From positions 1-13,030 of the forward strand of contig USHO01000027.1 in assembly GCA_900554485.1 (NCBI GenBank): a DNA stretch of 13,030 nt, written 5' to 3'. Below the pieces are notes generated by a model. That model was given only the letters and a program-made list of their open reading frames with translations, did not search any database and was not told the origin of the DNA. Both the position numbers and the translations under genes were made by a program. The stretch is from an uncultured Eubacteriales bacterium. GTDB lineage: Bacteria; Bacillota; Clostridia; Christensenellales; Borkfalkiaceae. Positions 1-6,832 of the stretch are shown piece by piece; position 1 is the first letter of the stretch; the number at the start of each line of letters is the position of its first letter.

Positions 1-1186
1 GTCGGTTTCGGCGACGTGCGTCACGGGTCTCGTCGTGGTGGATACCGCGGCGCACTGGTCGCTTTTCGGTCAGATCGTCATTTTACTGCTGATACAGATC
101 GGCGGGCTGGGCGTCATTACGATAGCGATAGCCGTGCTTACCTGGACGAAACACAAAATCGGTCTGCGTGAACGCGCGGCAGTCCGTGATTCGCTTGCCG
201 CAACTCAGATCGGCGGTGTCGTCAGGCTTATGCGTTTTATCGTGTCGACCACTTTCGTTATAGAATTCATCGGCGCGGTTCTTCTGTCGATCGTTTTTGT
301 TCCCGAATTCGGATTTTTCAAAGGCGTATGGTATGGCATTTTCCATTCCGTTTCGTCGTTCTGTAATGCTGGTATAGACATACTCGGCGGCAAGGGCAAC
401 GAGTTCGCGTCGCTTACGGCGTATGCGGGAAATCCGCTTGTCATAATCACGGTTTCGTTGCTTATAGTTTCGGGCGGAATAGGCTTTCTCACATGGGACG
501 ACATAAGAAAACATAAGTTCAGATTGCGCGAATACCGCCTGCAATCCAAGATTATACTTTCCGCCACGGCGATACTTATAATTCTGCCTGCCGTCTGGTT
601 TTTCTTTTTCGATTTTTCGTCGGAAAGTACGGGCAGACGAATACTTATGTCGCTGTTTATGGCAATTACGCCGAGGACTGCCGGCAGCAATACCGCAGAC
701 CTTAATTCCATGACGTCGGCAAGTAAGTTTATCACGATTCTGCTGATGCTTACCGGCGGGGCGTCGGGTTCGACCGCCGGCGGTATAAAAATAAACACGG
801 TTACGTTGCTGTTTATCGCAATGATTTCGATATTCAGGCGCAATCGCGACGTAAACGTATTCCGTCGCAGAATATCCGATGCGATAATCAGAAGAGCGGC
901 GGCGGTAGCGTCGCTTTATATAACGCTGTGGGCTTTGGGCGGAATCGCCATAAGCGCGATAGAGGGGTTACCTGTGCTCGACTGTCTGTACGAAACGGCG
1001 TCGGCGATAGGCACGGTAGGGCTTTCGCTCGGCATAACCCCGACGCTTTCGACCGCATCAAGAATTATACTTACGGCATTTATGTTCATCGGCAGAATGG
1101 GCGGTATAACGTTCGCATTCGCCACGATAATCAAGAAAAACGACCCGACGGCAAGATTGCCGGAAGAGAAAATCAACGTCGGCTGA
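1..1186 (+). CDS. ktrB: KtrB/TrkH-family potassium uptake channel subunit, 5'-truncated by the window edge
   Basis: Membrane subunit of a Trk/Ktr potassium uptake system. The reading frame is open from base 2, giving 394 residues; the usual first membrane hairpin (roughly 60-70 residues) lies outside the window. A GTG at 35 is inside the conserved region and is not the start. All four filter (P-loop) segments are recognisable: CVTGL near the 5' edge, SSFCNAGID (about 350-380), ITPRTAGSN (about 664-690) and SAIGTVGLS (about 1000-1026), each with the family's central glycine. The hydrophobic stretch LIQIGGLGVITIAI, the motif TGGASGSTAGGIKINT and the C-terminal GRMGGITFAFA and PEEKINVG are also typical. 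Known for the family: a cytoplasmic KtrA/TrkA nucleotide-binding subunit gates the channel; none is in the window, so it may lie upstream or elsewhere. thyA follows after 14 bases. KtrB versus TrkH subclass is less certain than the family. Confidence 0.93.
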   Translation, partial: SVSATCVTGLVVVDTAAHWSLFGQIVILLLIQIGGLGVITIAIAVLTWTKHKIGLRERAAVRDSLAATQIGGVVRLMRFIVSTTFVIEFIGAVLLSIVFVPEFGFFKGVWYGIFHSVSSFCNAGIDILGGKGNEFASLTAYAGNPLVIITVSLLIVSGGIGFLTWDDIRKHKFRLREYRLQSKIILSATAILIILPAVWFFFFDFSSESTGRRILMSLFMAITPRTAGSNTADLNSMTSASKFITILLMLTGGASGSTAGGIKINTVTLLFIAMISIFRRNRDVNVFRRRISDAIIRRAAAVASLYITLWALGGIAISAIEGLPVLDCLYETASAIGTVGLSLGITPTLSTASRIILTAFMFIGRMGGITFAFATIIKKNDPTARLPEEKINVG

Positions 1187-1200
1187 AAAAGGAGATACAT

Positions 1201-2031
1201 ATGAGTTACGCAGACAAGGTGTTCCGCGCAAATGCGGAAGATATTTTACAGAACGGTATATGGGATACAGACCGCGAAGTTCGCCCCAGATGGCTTGACG
1301 GCACGCCCGCACACACCATAAAGAAATTCTGCATAGTCAATCGTTACGATTTGTCGAAAGAATTTCCGATAATCACTCTGCGTAAGCAGGGCTTTAAGAA
1401 CGCCGTCGACGAAATTTTATGGATCTGGCAGAAAAAATCCAACAAAATAGCCGATCTGCATTCCCATATATGGGACAGTTGGGCAGGCGAAGACGGCACG
1501 ATAGGCAAGGCATACGGTTATCAGTTAGGCGTTAAGAATATTTACAAAGAGGGCGAATTCGATCAGGTCGACAGGGTATTGTACGATCTTAAACACAATC
1601 CCGCGTCGCGCAGAATAATGACGAACATATACAATTTCGCCGATCTGCACGAAATGAATCTGTATCCATGCGCTTACTCGATGACTTTCAACGTTACAGG
1701 CGACAGGCTCAACGGAATACTCAATCAACGCTCCAACGACATGGCGGTGGCAAACGGTTGGAACGTCATGCAGTACGCCGTTCTGTTGCATATGTTCGCA
1801 CAGGTTTCGGGTCTGAAAGTCGGCGAACTCGTACACGTCATTGCCGACGCGCACATTTACGACAGACACATAGAGTCGGTCAAAGATATGCTGAAAAATC
1901 CCGAATATCCCGCGCCGAAGTTCGTTATGAACCCCGATATAAAGAATTTTTACGACTTTACCGTCGACGATTTCCGTCTCGAAGGTTATGAGGCGACTCC
2001 GCTTAAACAGAGGTTGGAGGTTGCCGTATGA
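1201..2031 (+). CDS. thyA: Thymidylate synthase (ThyA type)
   Basis: Converts dUMP to dTMP using methylene-tetrahydrofolate, releasing dihydrofolate. The 276-residue protein resembles the B. subtilis/phage phi3T ThyA branch, for example DGTPAHT near residue 33 and YDFTVDDFRLEGY near the C-terminus. Visible functional residues are the catalytic Cys157 in LYPCAYS, the phosphate-binding SRR (136-138), QRSND (176-180) with Arg177 and Asp180, Asn188, and the DAHIY segment (His and Tyr). The usual LGxPFN segment reads VANGWN here, with the key Asn kept. The start at 1201 is chosen because AGGAG (1190-1194) lies six bases upstream and the conserved N-terminus begins there; the frame is open further upstream but that part overlaps ktrB. 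The stop overlaps the folA start (ATGA), so the two are translationally coupled, which fits their shared folate cycle. Confidence 0.97.
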   Translation: MSYADKVFRANAEDILQNGIWDTDREVRPRWLDGTPAHTIKKFCIVNRYDLSKEFPIITLRKQGFKNAVDEILWIWQKKSNKIADLHSHIWDSWAGEDGTIGKAYGYQLGVKNIYKEGEFDQVDRVLYDLKHNPASRRIMTNIYNFADLHEMNLYPCAYSMTFNVTGDRLNGILNQRSNDMAVANGWNVMQYAVLLHMFAQVSGLKVGELVHVIADAHIYDRHIESVKDMLKNPEYPAPKFVMNPDIKNFYDFTVDDFRLEGYEATPLKQRLEVAV

Positions 2032-2528
2032 TACGCGCGATCGTCGCCGCAGACGAAAAGTGGGGAATAGGCAAAAAGAACGATTTGTTGTTCCGTCTGC
2101 CCGAGGATATGAAGTTTTTCAGAGAAACCACGCTCGGGTCGACGGTCTGCATGGGGTATAACACGTTGTTGTCCTTCCCCGGCGGCAAGCCGTTGCCGAA
2201 ACGCAAAAACATAGTCATCTGCCCCGAGGGCGTCGAACGCGACGACGTGATATGCGTGCATACGCTGGAAGATATGTTGTCCGTCCTGAAGATGGCGAAG
2301 GGCGACGTATACGTCATCGGCGGCGCGACGTTTTATCATACGATGCTGCCCTATTGCGAAGAGGTACTCGTAACCAAGGTCGCGGCGGACGGCGGAGCGG
2401 AAGTGTTCTTCGACGATCTGGATAAATCCGATTCGTTCGTATGCACCCGCGTAGGGTTTCCGATAGACGACAACGGATACGAAATCCGTTTCACTACTTA
2501 TAAAAATCTCAATCCGATAAAAATATAA
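2028..2528 (+). CDS. folA: Dihydrofolate reductase
   Basis: Reduces dihydrofolate, the by-product of the upstream ThyA, back to tetrahydrofolate using a nicotinamide cofactor. At 166 residues it is normal length. Visible features are the N-terminal beta strand MIRAIVAADE, WGIGKKND, LPEDMKFF with the catalytic acid Asp27, PGGKPLPKRKN, and the cofactor-loop motif VIGGATFYHTMLPY. Oddities: position 44, Arg in the usual MGRxT motif, is Tyr here (MGYNT), and the strand after KRKN reads IVICPEG instead of a Ser/Thr-rich segment. In E. coli DHFR Arg44 and Ser64 contact the NADPH 2'-phosphate, so this contact set looks changed. The tryptophan normally before the P-x-D motif is Phe. The start codon overlaps the thyA stop by four bases. 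Identity is secure; cofactor preference is open. Confidence 0.96.
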   Translation: MIRAIVAADEKWGIGKKNDLLFRLPEDMKFFRETTLGSTVCMGYNTLLSFPGGKPLPKRKNIVICPEGVERDDVICVHTLEDMLSVLKMAKGDVYVIGGATFYHTMLPYCEEVLVTKVAADGGAEVFFDDLDKSDSFVCTRVGFPIDDNGYEIRFTTYKNLNPIKI

Positions 2529-2544
2529 CGGCAGGTGACGGGAT

Positions 2545-3192
2545 ATGACGAAGAATTCTCTTGTTATAGGCGTCGCGGGCGGCAGCGGTTCGGGTAAATC
2601 GACGTTTGCGAAAAGAGTACGCGACTATTTTGCCGACGAGGCGGTATTGATTTCATGCGACAATTACTATCTCGCGCACGACGATATACCGATCGAAAAA
2701 AGGGCGAAACTCAATTACGATATTCCCGAGGCTTTTGAATTCGACCTTATGATAAAGCAGATGGCCGAGCTCAAAAGCGGAAAGTCCGTCGAATGTCCCG
2801 TTTACGATTTCACCGTTCACACCCGCAGCGGAGAGACGATTAAAATCGACCCTAAACCCGTCGTGATAATCGACGGAATACTGGCTTTGTACGAAGAAAA
2901 ACTGCGCGACGTAATGGACGTTAAAGTATTCGTCGAAACCGACGCGGACGAGCGTATTTTAAGGCGCGTGCGCCGCGACGTCGGCGAACGCGGCAGAAGT
3001 GTCGAAAGTATTATCGAACAATATCTTACGACCGTCAAGCCGATGCATTACAGATATATCGAACCGACCAAGCAATACGCCGACATAATCATAAACGGCG
3101 GTTTCAACGATGTGGCGTTCGATTTGTTCAAGACCAAGATCGAAAATTTTTTAACCGTAAATCATGAAAACGGGGGACGCAAAGCGGAATGA
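2545..3192 (+). CDS. udk: Uridine kinase (uridine/cytidine kinase family)
   Basis: Phosphorylates uridine or cytidine to UMP or CMP in pyrimidine salvage. The 215-residue protein is close to the usual bacterial length. Domain cues in order: P-loop GGSGSGKST (Walker A, G12 to S19, with Lys18), CDNYY (38-42), NYDIPEAFEFD (57-67), YDFTVHTR (87-94) for nucleoside binding, IIDGILAL (Walker B-like, 108-115), and the lid segment RILRRVRRDVGERG rich in Arg, all standard for the Udk family. The ATG at 2545 follows an AGGTGA-like ribosome binding site. The gap to folA is 16 bases and the stop overlaps the capF start (ATGA). Placement between folate/dTMP genes and UDP-sugar enzymes suggests it supplies uridine nucleotides; that link is inference. 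The family also contains phosphoribulokinase-like members, but the YDFxxHTR motif favours uridine kinase. Confidence 0.94.
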   Translation: MTKNSLVIGVAGGSGSGKSTFAKRVRDYFADEAVLISCDNYYLAHDDIPIEKRAKLNYDIPEAFEFDLMIKQMAELKSGKSVECPVYDFTVHTRSGETIKIDPKPVVIIDGILALYEEKLRDVMDVKVFVETDADERILRRVRRDVGERGRSVESIIEQYLTTVKPMHYRYIEPTKQYADIIINGGFNDVAFDLFKTKIENFLTVNHENGGRKAE

Positions 3193-4382
3193 AAATTCTG
3201 GTTACGGGCGCGAGGGGTTTCGTCGGTAAAAACCTGTGTTGCGCGCTTAAAAACATCAAAGACGGAAAAGACCGTACAAGACCGAACTTAAAAATAGACG
3301 AGGTGTACGAATACGACATCGGCGACGAAGACAAATTAAACTATTATACAGGGAATGCCGATTTCGTCTTTAATCTGGCGGGGGTGAACCGTCCGAAAGA
3401 CCCCGAGGAATTCAGGACGGGCAATTTCGGGTTTGCGTCGAAACTTCTCGATACGCTGAAACTCTGCGGTAACCGCTGTCCGGTAATGCTGTCTTCCAGC
3501 ATTCAGGCGACGCTTATCGGCAGGTACGACGGCGAGTACGGCAGAAGTAAAAAGGCGGGCGAAGACCTGTTTTTCGATTACTCCGCCGAAACCGGCGCAG
3601 AAGTTCTGGTTTACAGATTCACGAACCTTTTCGGCAAGTGGTGCAGACCGAATTATAACAGCGCGGTCGCCACGTTTTGCTACAACACGGCGAACGATCT
3701 GCCCGTTATCGTAACCGACTCCGCAGTAGAACTCGAACTTACCTATATAGACGATCTCGTCGCCGAAATGCTCGATGCGCTCGGGGGCAAGCCTCATAAA
3801 TGCGACTACGACGGGCTTGAAGTCAAAGATTGCAACGGCGGCAAATTCCGCTATGTACCCGTAACGCATAAAGCGACGCTCGGCGAAATCGTAAATCTGC
3901 TGAAAAAATTCGCCGCGCAACCCGAAACGCTCGTCGTGCCGGATATTCCCGACGGGTCGTTTGCGAAAAAACTTTATTCGACGTATCTGTCGTATCTGCC
4001 GAAAGATAAAGTCGCTTTTCCGCTTAAAATCAATTCGGACGAACGCGGAAGTTTTACCGAACTTCTGAAAACCGAAAATTGCGGGCAGTTTTCCGTGAAC
4101 GTCTCCAAAGCGGGCGTTACCAAAGGGCAACACTGGCATAATACCAAGTGGGAATTTTTCATTGTCGTAAAGGGCAGGGCTTTAATCGAAGAACGCAGGA
4201 TAGGCGACGATACGGTTATGAAGTTCGAGGTCGACGGAGAGCGCCCGACCGCAGTGCATATGCTCCCCGGGTATACTCATAATATCATAAATCTGAGCGA
4301 TACCGAAGATCTGATCACGCTTATGTGGGCTAACGAAAAATTCGATCCGAACCGTCCCGATACTTATTTTGAAAAGGTTTGA
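3189..4382 (+). CDS. capF: CapF-like UDP-sugar reductase: SDR domain plus C-terminal cupin
   Basis: Matches the CapF/FnlB family. In S. aureus capsule synthesis this enzyme acts after CapE and reduces the 4-keto sugar intermediate on the route from UDP-GlcNAc to UDP-N-acetyl-L-fucosamine. The 397-residue protein has the two-domain layout. The N-terminal Rossmann SDR shows GARGFVG (Gly7, 10, 13), FNLAGVNRP (61-69), SSSIQAT (102-108), YxxxK (Tyr117, Lys121) and TNLFGKWCRPNYNS. The C-terminal cupin (from about residue 275) shows GSFTELLKT, GQHWHNTKWEFF (His315, His317, Glu322) and GYTHNI (His364), the expected metal ligands. FDPNRPDTYFEKV at the end is a family signature. The start overlaps the udk stop, and capG follows ten bases after the stop. 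CapE, which makes the substrate, is not in the window. The product's use (capsule, wall polymer or glycan) is not shown by the sequence. Confidence 0.93.
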   Translation: MKILVTGARGFVGKNLCCALKNIKDGKDRTRPNLKIDEVYEYDIGDEDKLNYYTGNADFVFNLAGVNRPKDPEEFRTGNFGFASKLLDTLKLCGNRCPVMLSSSIQATLIGRYDGEYGRSKKAGEDLFFDYSAETGAEVLVYRFTNLFGKWCRPNYNSAVATFCYNTANDLPVIVTDSAVELELTYIDDLVAEMLDALGGKPHKCDYDGLEVKDCNGGKFRYVPVTHKATLGEIVNLLKKFAAQPETLVVPDIPDGSFAKKLYSTYLSYLPKDKVAFPLKINSDERGSFTELLKTENCGQFSVNVSKAGVTKGQHWHNTKWEFFIVVKGRALIEERRIGDDTVMKFEVDGERPTAVHMLPGYTHNIINLSDTEDLITLMWANEKFDPNRPDTYFEKV

Positions 4383-4392
4383 CGAGGTAATC

Positions 4393-5571
4393 ATGAAAAC
4401 CGATTATAAAGACGTAAAATTCAAAGATAACGGAAAACTGAAACTGCTGATAATCGTCGGCACGCGCCCCGAGATAATCCGCCTTGCCGCGGTAATCGAC
4501 AAGTGCAGAAAATATTTCGACTGCATACTGGCGCATACGGGGCAGAATTACGATTACAATCTTAACGGTATATTTTTCAAAGACCTTAAACTTGCCGAAC
4601 CCGAGGTGTATATGGATGCGGTCGGCGACGATCTCGGCGCGACCGTCGGCAACATAATAAACTGTTCGTACAAACTTATGGTCGATATACGTCCCGACGC
4701 GCTGTTGATACTCGGCGATACGAATTCGTGTCTGTCCGCTATTCCCGCCAAAAGATTGCATATACCCGTATTCCATATGGAGGCGGGCAACCGCTGTAAA
4801 GACGAATGTCTGCCCGAGGAAACTAACAGGCGCATAGTCGACATTATATCCGACGTCAATATGGCTTACAGCGAACACGCGAGGAGATACCTTGCCGAGT
4901 GCGGATTGCCGAAAGAGCGTACTTATGTTACGGGTTCGCCGATGGCGGAGGTGCTTAGAAACAATCTTGCCGACATAGATAAATCCGACATACTGAAAAC
5001 GCTTGGGTTGCAACCGAAAAAATATATACTTCTTTCGGCGCACAGAGAGGAGAACATAGACACCGAAAAGAATTTCGTTTCGCTGTTTACGGCGATAAAC
5101 AAAATGGCGGAAAAATACGATATGCCGGTGCTGTATTCCTGCCATCCGCGGTCTAAAAAGAGGCTCGAACAAAGCGGGTTTAAGTTGGATAAACGCGTTA
5201 TACGTCATGATCCGCTCGGATTTCACGACTACAATAATCTGCAGATGAACGCATTCGCGGTCGTTTCCGACAGCGGAACTTTACCCGAAGAAAGCAGTTT
5301 CTTCACAAGCATAAACAGGGCGTTTCCGGCAGTGTGTATAAGAACGAGTACCGAACGCCCCGAGGCTCTCGACAAGGGCTGTTTCGTGCTTGCCGGCATA
5401 GACGAAAAATCCCTGTTGCAGGCGGTGGATACGGCGGTCGGGCTTAACGAAAGCAAAGATTACGGCTTACCCGTACCCGATTATACCGACGAAAACGTTT
5501 CGACCAAGGTCGTAAAGATTATACAGTCTTACGTCGGCGTCGTAAATAAAATGGTCTGGCGGAAATTCTGA
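4393..5571 (+). CDS. capG: CapG-like UDP-N-acetylglucosamine 2-epimerase family enzyme (UDP-FucNAc synthesis)
   Basis: Belongs to the non-hydrolysing UDP-GlcNAc 2-epimerase fold (WecB/MnaA superfamily). It is closest to CapG/FnlC, which inverts C-2 in the last step to UDP-N-acetyl-L-fucosamine. Visible in the 392-residue form: IVGTRPEIIRL at the N-terminus, HTGQNYDYN, LILGDTNS, MEAGNRCKDECLPEETNRR (Glu130 region), SEHARRYLAECGLP, TGSPMAEVL, SAHREENID (His217 to Asn221), and SDSGTLPEESSFF (292-304) for UDP binding. HREEN and SDSGT-xx-EE rather than HRREN and SDSGGxQEE distinguish CapG-like from MnaA-like members. ATG 4393 is preferred because GAGG (4384-4387) lies five bases upstream. A TTG at 4369 could extend it by eight residues but would overlap capF and lacks a clear site. 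It is the last gene of the + strand run before the terminator at 5597. Confidence 0.92.
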   Translation: MKTDYKDVKFKDNGKLKLLIIVGTRPEIIRLAAVIDKCRKYFDCILAHTGQNYDYNLNGIFFKDLKLAEPEVYMDAVGDDLGATVGNIINCSYKLMVDIRPDALLILGDTNSCLSAIPAKRLHIPVFHMEAGNRCKDECLPEETNRRIVDIISDVNMAYSEHARRYLAECGLPKERTYVTGSPMAEVLRNNLADIDKSDILKTLGLQPKKYILLSAHREENIDTEKNFVSLFTAINKMAEKYDMPVLYSCHPRSKKRLEQSGFKLDKRVIRHDPLGFHDYNNLQMNAFAVVSDSGTLPEESSFFTSINRAFPAVCIRTSTERPEALDKGCFVLAGIDEKSLLQAVDTAVGLNESKDYGLPVPDYTDENVSTKVVKIIQSYVGVVNKMVWRKF

Positions 5572-5596
5572 TTTTGTATTATTCCGGACAAACATA

Positions 5597-5645
5597 AAAA
5601 CCCGGACGGCGATCCTTCTTTACGAAGGACCGCCGTCCGGGTTTT
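5597..5645. terminator. Bidirectional intrinsic terminator between convergent operons
   Basis: Two 22-base arms (5597-5618 and 5624-5645) pair over their whole length except one A/C mismatch (5612/5630), closing a five-base loop. The outer four pairs are A:T, so each strand has a U-run after the GC-rich stem (TTTT on +, TTTTT on -). It can end capG transcripts on the + strand and the ywaF-like operon on the - strand, whose last stop codon is 17 bases away. Confidence 0.93.
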
Positions 5646-5661
5646 ATATGTGTCGGACGAT

Positions 5662-6453
5662 TTACGCCCGTTGCGTTTTCTTGCTTGCCACGACGTGAGA
5701 CAGGTAAGCCATAAGACAGGCAACCTCTGTGAATATAAGCGAATATACGAGCAGGAACAGCGGATACGGATACGCCTGCTGAAATACCTTGAACGGATTG
5801 CTCGGTATACCGTCGACGGGGTACGTCTTCGATACGAAATACATGTTTACGTTCTGCCCCGTAATCGCGGGCAATGCGAAGTTGAGTACTATGGCAATCG
5901 CGAACAATATGACGTAAACCAGCATACCCTGCAAAAACAACTTAATCGACATCTTTTTGCCGTATTCGACCAGCGCGGAAACTCCCGTAACCATCATAAG
6001 CGCGTGGTGCAAAAGCGATTGCGTGCTTATGCCGAAATTCGCCACCAGCGTGCTTGGGTAAATCATTACCATCGTGCCGGCGAATAACGCGTAAGTGCCG
6101 TTGTACACCGATACCGCGTCGTAAGCCTTGCCTTTTTTCGCGATCGCGCAGAACAGGAACGTGTACAGCGGGGTAGAGCAGAACTGAAACGGAAAGTCGT
6201 ACCATTGATAGTTGAAAACTCCTGTTTCGAATGCTGAGGTAAACTGTTTGTAAATTTCGCCCGTCCACATCAATATGCTCGAAAGCACATATAAAAAGTA
6301 AAGCGTTTTCTTTTCTTTTTTAAGCGTGAAATAAACTGCCGCAACCATACCGGCGATTGTCAGCGCAAGCCAGATACAGTGAAAAACTCCGTACGGTTTT
6401 AGGCTTTCGCCGTTCGCCGTCGGAATAAGTATTTTGGCTATAAAATCTTTCAT
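5662..6453 (-). CDS. YwaF/TMEM164-family (TIGR02206-type) integral membrane protein
   Basis: A 263-residue protein with about six or seven hydrophobic segments (near residues 23-43, 50-68, 93-106, 118-134, 148-160, 171-193 and 232-254). The layout GVFHCIWLALT near the N-terminus, YDFPFQFCSTPLY (85-97) and SLLHHALMM (146-154) matches the YwaF/TIGR02206 family as I remember it. Human TMEM164, a relative, has been reported to be an acyltransferase that depends on a conserved cysteine; Cys92 after FPFQ and His149/His150 are candidates for equivalent positions, but activity in bacterial members is not established. The start has AAGGGG upstream and lies nine bases after the sepF stop, so it is co-transcribed with yggS and sepF. 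A membrane or lipid-linked role alongside division is inference. The stop sits next to the shared terminator at 5597-5645. Confidence 0.75.
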   Translation of the reverse strand: MKDFIAKILIPTANGESLKPYGVFHCIWLALTIAGMVAAVYFTLKKEKKTLYFLYVLSSILMWTGEIYKQFTSAFETGVFNYQWYDFPFQFCSTPLYTFLFCAIAKKGKAYDAVSVYNGTYALFAGTMVMIYPSTLVANFGISTQSLLHHALMMVTGVSALVEYGKKMSIKLFLQGMLVYVILFAIAIVLNFALPAITGQNVNMYFVSKTYPVDGIPSNPFKVFQQAYPYPLFLLVYSLIFTEVACLMAYLSHVVASKKTQRA

Positions 6454-6462
6454 GGCAGCCCC

Positions 6463-6807
6463 TTATTTCTTTTCAGTCGTGAATAAATACGTCTCGTCGC
6501 CGATTTCTCCGACGTTGCCGTAAAGCGCGTATGCCGCGCCCGAGAGTATGTCAAGTACGCGTTGCGCCGTCGTATCGCGGACTTCCGTCAGATAAACTAT
6601 GGCGGGTTTCCCGCCCATAAGGCAGTCTATAATCGCCGCTACGTCGTCGAAAGAACGCGGGCGGAATTCGTCTATATGCGCGTAGTTTCCGCGTTTTAAT
6701 CCGGACGTCGGATCCGCCGAAACTTTTTCGTCCGGCGTACTTTCCGCTTTGTCTGCCTTTTTAGGTTTTACGGCGACTTTTTTTGTCAAAAACTCAAAAA
6801 ATCCCAC
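6463..6807 (-). CDS. sepF: Cell division protein SepF (short form)
   Basis: SepF binds FtsZ at the division site and tethers or bundles its filaments at the membrane. The 114-residue protein has a short amphipathic N-terminus (MGFFEFLTKKV), the expected membrane anchor, then a charged linker (about 12-40). The globular SepF domain (about 43-112) follows: FRPRSFDDVAAIIDCLMGGKPAIVYL, then AQRVLDILSGAAYALYGNV and IGDETYLFTT. It is shorter than B. subtilis SepF (about 150 residues), mainly in the linker. The start codon is GTG (6805-6807) with GAGG about ten bases upstream. It lies 25 bases after yggS, the same order as ylmE-ylmF (yggS-sepF) in other Firmicutes. The usual ylmG, ylmH and divIVA do not follow; a YwaF-like gene does. 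Confidence 0.93.
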   Translation of the reverse strand: MGFFEFLTKKVAVKPKKADKAESTPDEKVSADPTSGLKRGNYAHIDEFRPRSFDDVAAIIDCLMGGKPAIVYLTEVRDTTAQRVLDILSGAAYALYGNVGEIGDETYLFTTEKK

Positions 6808-6832
6808 AGTGTGTTTTCCTCGTCGAAAAATT

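Noticed and set aside
928..1200. N-terminal extension of thyA
   Set aside because: It overlaps ktrB in another frame, is low-complexity Arg-rich sequence, and a good ribosome binding site precedes ATG 1201.
2028..2528. Acquired trimethoprim-resistance dfr gene
   Set aside because: It is embedded in a tight chromosomal thyA-folA pair with no cassette, integron or mobile element signs; the unusual residues are not a known resistance signature.
3336..5226. Long - strand open frames opposite capF and capG (267 and 298 residues)
   Set aside because: They mirror strongly conserved + strand genes, carry no recognisable motifs, and such shadows are expected from the codon usage here.
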